Positions 59,101 through 64,000 of a stretch of 64,000 nucleotides of DNA are shown piece after piece. The DNA is taken from the NCBI GenBank assembly GCA_965153455.1, contig OZ234495.1, positions 21,820,875 through 21,884,874 of the forward strand. Direction: 5' to 3'. How positions within the stretch are numbered: position 1 is the first letter of the stretch; the number at the start of each line of letters is the position of its first letter. Made by a program: the position numbers and the translations under genes. Source of the stretch: Sphagnum compactum (lineage: Eukaryota; Bryophyta; Sphagnopsida; Sphagnales). The notes beneath the pieces were generated by a model. That model saw nothing but the letters and a program-made list of their open reading frames with translations, was not told where the DNA came from and made no database searches.

Positions 59101-60362
59101 ATAACATGATATGAAATTAATTTGATATAAGTACTTATTGGTCATTTCAAGTAGTGTAATGTTGTAGATAAACTATGACATGTTTCATTGTGTCAACTTT
59201 AAGTAAAGGTCATTTAACTTAATAAGCCAATTCATGTATGTTCCCTTCTTTATAATACATTTTTCACCCTTTTTTTCCTAATACATGTTTCACAATATAA
59301 AAAACATGTGGTGAAAGGAACATATGTTGTGGAAACTAGCACATTGAAGAAAGTAGCTCAAGGAACCACCTTTTGATTCAAAATGGGTTGTCCAAAAATG
59401 ATTCAAAATAAAAGTAGGAATAAATGTTGAATTTAAATATGCTTGTATTTGAAAGCTATGAAAAACTTATTCAAGTTTTCATTTCCTTCGTCACTAATGA
59501 GCTTAACAAATTTCATCAAAGAAAGTTGTTTTGTAGCTATCATGGCAAAGAAATTGAAACAAATTAACAAGGACTTAAGGTTCTAGAAAAGAAACATGAA
59601 AGGCACAAAAATTGTATAATTGTGAGATTCCAAGAGCCAAGAATGTTTCAAAGATCAACAATAATGATTCAAAAGCAATAAAATAAACAAACCATTTTGT
59701 TACTATTACTTGGGTGGGTAGCAAAATCATTGAAAGGTAAAGGCCCAAGTACCACTAACATAGCCTAGGCTACACTTGTGTGCTACACTTGTGTAGAGGT
59801 TTTTTTCTTTGATTTGATTTTTTTCTTTCATCCACACTTTCTCCCTCATTCCTTGTCTTTCATTGTGTGCGAGAGAGGAGTGTGCATGTGTACACGAGGA
59901 ACAACAAGCTTTGGAATAGCCATAACCTCAAAAGATAGTGTGAAAAATGTGCAATGTGTAGGCCCATACTACCCATTATCGAAGTTCTAAAAACTTTTGG
60001 CATCCTATAATTGAAGTTTGACTAAGGGTGTTGAATTTCCCACATTGAAAATAAATAAATATTTCGACACTACAATGTTGAAACTAAAGTCTACATACAA
60101 CATATGGCATGTAAATATCTACCCCAAACGCTAATATTTTAATCATTTTAACAAGATGAAATTTGATATGTTTATGCAAAATTGTGATTGGTTGGATGAA
60201 ATGTAAAACTTGAAACACCTATAATTTAATACCATTGATTCCATGCAAAGTAGTCTATGTAATTATATAATATTTTAAGCTTTTTAAAATGCACACAAGG
60301 TTGATAATGGAACATGAAATATTCAAAACTCAAGGAAAGTTTTTTAAATGAAGAACTCAAAT
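56116..60362. other. Intergenic sequence, no gene recognised
   Basis: At 56,270-56,390 AATTTGGCAAAATTACC and ACCAGAAATTTTGCCA form a loose inverted pair. At 56,810-56,910 TCGCCA/TGGCGA words cluster, as in the 30-31.6 kb spacer. The 93-codon ORF at 56,440-56,721 and the overlapping ORFs at 56,773-57,029 have no recognised motif. From 57,030 the sequence is AT-rich and featureless by eye. Confidence 0.5.
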
Positions 60363-60669
60363 TGCTAAAAAATCACATCTAACCCCATATTTTATGTCAA
60401 AAATTTTAGATTAATAGATTAAAAATCAAGAACACTAAGTTCCAACTTCATGTAGTACCATTGTTGTGCAATCGTTGTTTCATTGTTTAACAAAATTAGT
60501 AGATTAGTAAATAGATCATTTTCAAGTTCCACCATTTGGTTTTGTTAATGATCTAGTTCATGCACATATATGAACATGTATGTATACATATTTATGGCTT
60601 GTTGATATGTGGTTGATTACATTTTTTGTATTTTTCATTGTGCATGTTAATGAAATGATTTTCTTGACA
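60363..60669 (+). repeat. 5' LTR of the copia element
   Basis: It starts TGCTAAAAAATCACA and ends GATTTTCTTGACA. It aligns with 63,518-63,854 through shared blocks such as TTTATGTCAAAA, GTTGTTTCATTGTTTAACAA and TGAAATGATTTTCTT. Confidence 0.85.
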
Positions 60670-60682
60670 CAGTATCAAAGTG
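60669..60682 (+). other. Primer-binding site (initiator-Met tRNA type), decayed
   Basis: ACAGTATCAAAGTG directly follows the 5' LTR. It resembles the TGGTATCAGAGC site of plant copia elements with a few changes. Confidence 0.7.
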
Positions 60683-60879
60683 AAATTGCACATTGAAAGT
60701 TTTGATTTGTTCAAGATAATGATGAAAAGCTACATGTTAAAAACATATTATGATTGTTAAGTTATTGATATTAATGTCAAGTTCACAAGGATTGAAAATT
60801 AAGAATTATATCAGCAAGTCATCATAATGGGGGAACAATCATTCAATATTTCACAATCTAACAAACATGAATGCACTAC

Positions 60880-61506
60880 TAACTACATTGTTTGGAAGGT
60901 GAAGATAGTCCCAAATAGTCCTAAAGCATGAAAAAATATGCAAATGACCTAGTAAAACTAATTGTGGCCCCAGTCATTGGTGCGCAAACACTTGCAAAAA
61001 CTTCAAGTAAAAAAAATAATGATCTTACATCAATGGTAGCAAGGTTTGATGATCCCATCACAAGAGTGGATGGATTAAAGGTGGTGAATTAAAATGTTTT
61101 AATCACATAGAATGAAAGGACAAGGCTTTGGCAATTTTGTCATGTTTTGAATACATTTATCTCTTCAATACATTGCACTTAGTGAATATGGAGGAATTTT
61201 TCTTTTAATTAATTTTGTCAAACCTATTAGGGAACTTGTGAACCAACTGGTTGTGATTAGACAAGTTATTCAAGAAAGTGTGATTGTTCATATTGTGTTC
61301 AAAGCACTTCTTAGTAGCTACCAAAGTTTGATTTAGCCCATCATTACCCAAGATGACTTACCGTCATTTGACATTTACTTGTTGGAAAACTTCTTCTTGA
61401 AGAACAATGTTAAGAAACAAGACAAACAAGAGGACAAAGCTAGAGCTCAAATAAATGAGATGCATGTTGACAAAATCTTCAAATTGTACCATTGTTTCAA
61501 CCCTTA
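60880..61506 (+). pseudogene. copia Gag remnant
   Basis: The + strand reads NYIVWKVKI near 60,880, the usual N-terminal Trp block of copia Gag. Further on, from about 61,300, it reads LLSSYQSLI, a stop, then ITQDDLPSFDIYLLENFF, matching the LPxSYxxL and DLxxxLLxxE blocks. The frame then runs to a TAA near 61,506 at HCFNP, about where a zinc knuckle would begin. Stops and frame changes occur throughout. Confidence 0.7.
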
Positions 61507-61959
61507 AACAAAAATGATAATAATTGTCAAGTATGTTGTATTTGATGAGGGGCAAAGGGATCTAACAAAAATATAACAAGCAAGGGAGATCAAAGGAGAA
61601 GTAAGGATGCATATTTTTTTGCAACTCTTTAATTTGGATATTGTGCCATTATCATTGGAAAATCAGCCTCATGAGCAAGTGTTTGGAGCACCTAAACATG
61701 AATTGCATGAACCATCTCCATTAGTTAAGGTGAACAACCAAAAAATGGTGGTTTCAAGTATTGTCAATCCATTAGAAAGTCCAAAGGCTTTACAAGATTG
61801 TCAATTCATGAAAACATACATGTAGAAAACAAGAGTATATAATATCATGAAAAAGATAAGCATGGAACGATTGACATGAACACATGTTCATAGAAAATCA
61901 AGGACCACCAACGTGTAGATCTATTTGGCTAAGATCTTGGAACTAATAAACTATGAAAA

Positions 61960-62800
61960 CATAGTTCAACACCATAGATGGAAAGAATCTATGCAACAAG
62001 AACTTAATTCCATTGTCAAAACTAGACCTTGGCCATTCATGGACATGCCACTAAGAAATGTTATAGCAAATGGGTTTACAAGATGAAGCTAACGGTTAAT
62101 GGAAAAGTTGAGAAACTAAAAATGCATCTTGTGGTGTGAGGTTTTGAGCATAAAAATTGTTTGGATTTTAAAAATACCTTTGTGCCAATAATGAAGTGGC
62201 TTATCATTCATATAATAGTAACAATAGCTTCATAGAATGGATGGTTGATTAAACATTTAGATGTTAAAACATTGTTCTTAAATGATGACCTTAAAAAAAA
62301 GGTTTACTTTGGTGCAAGCTCAAGGCATCACCATTTGAAGGAAAGAAAATCAAGTCTTTAAGTTGCAAAAAATGGTCTACAAACTAAAGTGCAAAATTAG
62401 AACATGGTATGTTAAAATGTATACCTTTTTGTAGCAATAGGGTTTGACAAAGAACTATATAGATCACAATCTAGACTATAACATTGAAAACAAGAAATAT
62501 TTTACACCCATCTTAAATGTAAATAATTTATTATTGATCAATAATAATTAATCAAAGTAGCAAACTTAGAGGAATAGTTAGAAGGACGTTTTGAAATGTT
62601 TAAATTGGGGAATATGCCAATATACATTGGGGCATAATTTGCCTACATATTGAAGGCCCAATCATTCCCACACAAAGGAGTTGTGTTCACAAAAAACTAA
62701 CCATGTTTGGGATGTTGAATTGCCATCCCTTGGAAACATTGATGGACTCAAAGGACATTGATCGCAAGTTGTTATGTGGTTAGAATTTTGTAGTAAAAAT
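61960..62800 (+). pseudogene. copia reverse transcriptase remnant
   Basis: Read across frameshifts, the segment shows the landmarks of copia RT in order: ESMQQELNSIVK, KWVYKMKL, the VVRGFEQ-type block (TGA in place of one codon), FAPIMKW-type, IKHLDVKTLFLNDDL (62,245-62,290, containing the first catalytic Asp), VYKLK, TWYVKMYTFL and DHNLDY. The second catalytic block expected as YVDD reads NVNNLLLI, so both Asp are lost. Multiple stops. Confidence 0.85.
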
Positions 62801-63002
62801 TAGTACCAATTCATAGTAAATAATTTATTTCTTCACACATACCCACCTAAACATAGCATGTGCAATAAGTTATGTGTCCATGTGCATGTGTGCACCCCAA
62901 ATTGTGCACCTATAAACTAAAAAATTGAAGTTTTGAATACATCAAAAGGATATGCAACATTAACATTTTCTTCTCAAAGAAAGCTAATACAACAAATTGA
63001 TA

Positions 63003-63190
63003 GATTATTTTGATGCTAATTGGGCTCGAGATTTGGGCAATAGGAAGTCCATGATAGGTTTGTAATTGAAATTTGAAAGAACATTAATTTTGTGGAGTAG
63101 TAGACTATAGCAAATAGTTACATTGTCTATGACAAGAATAAAGTATAGATCCTTGGCAATTGTTTTTAATGAGTCATCTTGGCTATGATC
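63003..63190 (+). pseudogene. copia RNase H remnant
   Basis: The + strand reads YFDANWARDLGNRKSMIG, then ILWSSRL, then LSMTRIKYRSLA. These match the YxDADWAGDxDxRRSTSG, ISWxSKKQ and LSSTEAEYxAL blocks of copia RNase H. The Glu of the last block is replaced, and stops interrupt. A minus-strand ORF over it (63,005-63,223) is a shadow. Confidence 0.85.
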
Positions 63191-63504
63191 CCAAATGGGA
63201 GAGTTGGATACTTGAAAAATCAAATCACTACAATCTACTATGATAATAATCTAATAACTTATAAATGAAAAATCTAATTTTGCATGCCTCACTAAAACAC
63301 ATCAAATTACATCATCAATATTGTTGAGAAAAAACACAAGCTAGGTATGTAGAAGCAGTGTGCATTTGAACAAATGAACAATAGGTAAATATGCAAACAC
63401 CAACCCTTAGGGAGAATTTGATTCCAAGTTTTGAAAAGATAAATAAGCTTTCATAGTCTAAAACAATATTAATATTTTTCATTTGTAATTTCACATGGGA
63501 TTAG

Positions 63505-63517
63505 GTGTGAAGGAGAA
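63505..63517 (+). other. Polypurine tract before the 3' LTR
   Basis: GTGTGAAGGAGAA, purine-rich and placed directly before the TGTTGAATAAATC start of the 3' LTR, as expected for second-strand priming. Confidence 0.65.
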
Positions 63518-63854
63518 TGTTGAATAAATCACACTTAACTTACTTTATGTCAAAATTTTAGGACCAACAAATTAAAGAAAAAAACATTAAGTTCCACCAT
63601 CAAACAACAAAATTAGTAAGAGGATCCAAAGTTCCATCATTATGCAATAGTTGTTTCATTGTTTAACAACATTAGTAATTACTATTAGTAATACTACTCA
63701 TCTTCAAGTTCCATCAATTTGTTTTGTTAGTGATCCAATTCACACACATAGACAAACATGTATATATATGGGTCATTGATCTATGGTTGATTATGCCTTC
63801 CGTATTTTTCATTATGCACCCTAATAAGATGCTAATGAAATGATTTTCTTTACA
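63518..63854 (+). repeat. 3' LTR of the copia element
   Basis: It starts TGTTGAATAAATCACAC and ends GATTTTCTTTACA; 337 bp, slightly longer than the 5' LTR because of small insertions near 63,585-63,620. Confidence 0.85.
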
Positions 63855-64000
63855 CAAAATATTTATCTTTATGCACATGGGGATGATTTGTGTGAATGTT
63901 GTGAAAAAGGTTCCATCTAAACATTTAGTGACAATCTTTGGACAAATATGTGTAAAAACATTGTGTACATAACTATAAAGGATTGTGAAAACTTGTGAGA
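63855..64000. other. Flank, nothing recognised
   Basis: AT-rich sequence after the copia element, without a recognisable feature before the window ends. Confidence 0.5.

Larger units (their letters stand above)
60363..63854 (+). mobile_element. Degenerate Ty1/copia LTR retrotransposon
   Basis: Two LTRs (60,363-60,669 and 63,518-63,854) flank 2.85 kb holding remnants of Gag, reverse transcriptase and RNase H in the copia order. The element is about 3.5 kb, shorter than the roughly 5 kb usual for the group; most of the protease-integrase region is missing between about 61,560 and 61,860. Flanking CAAAT (60,358-60,362) and CAAAA (63,855-63,859) could be a 5-bp target duplication with one change. 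LTRs differ by many substitutions and indels, so insertion is old. Every coding part has stops, so it cannot move by itself. Confidence 0.88.

Overview
The window looks like a piece of nuclear genome from a land plant or close streptophyte relative. It is strongly AT-rich, almost gene-free by eye, full of decayed transposable elements, and carries fragments of plant-type pentatricopeptide-repeat (PPR) genes, a PIF/Harbinger transposase and a Ty1/copia retrotransposon. The PPR style resembles those of seed-free plants, but that is inference; no organellar, rRNA, tRNA or conserved housekeeping gene was recognised. || Main content: four diverged copies of one composite repeat, called here element A: A1 (about 12,770-18,115, +), A2 (about 24,960-29,800, +), A3 (about 31,790-39,070, +) and A4 (about 49,780-55,770, -). 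In sense order the family holds a 5' zone of short palindromic tandem repeats, a 5' leader, a captured and broken PPR fragment, a C2HC zinc-finger exon, a Ulp1-like (C48) cysteine-protease module (A2 only), a conserved domain I do not recognise, and a long conserved 3' tail. Only the zinc-finger plus unknown-domain reading frame stays open: 379 codons in A3, 372 in A4, and 272 in A1 (which lacks the finger). A2 is a pseudogene but carries the Ulp1 module with its His and Cys motifs. I did not recognise a transposase, so the class of element A is open. || Layout: 1-1,250 pyrimidine-rich low complexity; 2,430-3,440 TAGG-type array and a minisatellite of about 41 bp; 3,441-9,540 no recognisable gene apart from a possible zinc knuckle; 9,550-11,345 element B1 with TTGCAACT-type subterminal repeats; A1; 19,535-20,140 PIF/Harbinger remnant; 22,503-22,792 tandem duplication; A2; 29,800-31,790 palindrome-rich spacer; A3, split by an insertion at 36,745-38,290; 39,071-47,452 AT-rich with nothing recognisable; direct repeats of about 290 bp at 47,453 and 55,814 that bracket B2 (48,340-49,755) and A4; 56,116-60,362 little; 60,363-63,854 a degenerate copia element with both LTRs. 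|| Working picture: element A is a mobile or formerly mobile unit that picked up PPR and Ulp1 material and then diversified by deletion, tandem expansion and insertion, while one reading frame was kept. A3 and A4 lie tail to tail, so read-through transcripts could pair. All comparisons were made by eye on the given bases, and repeat edges are approximate.
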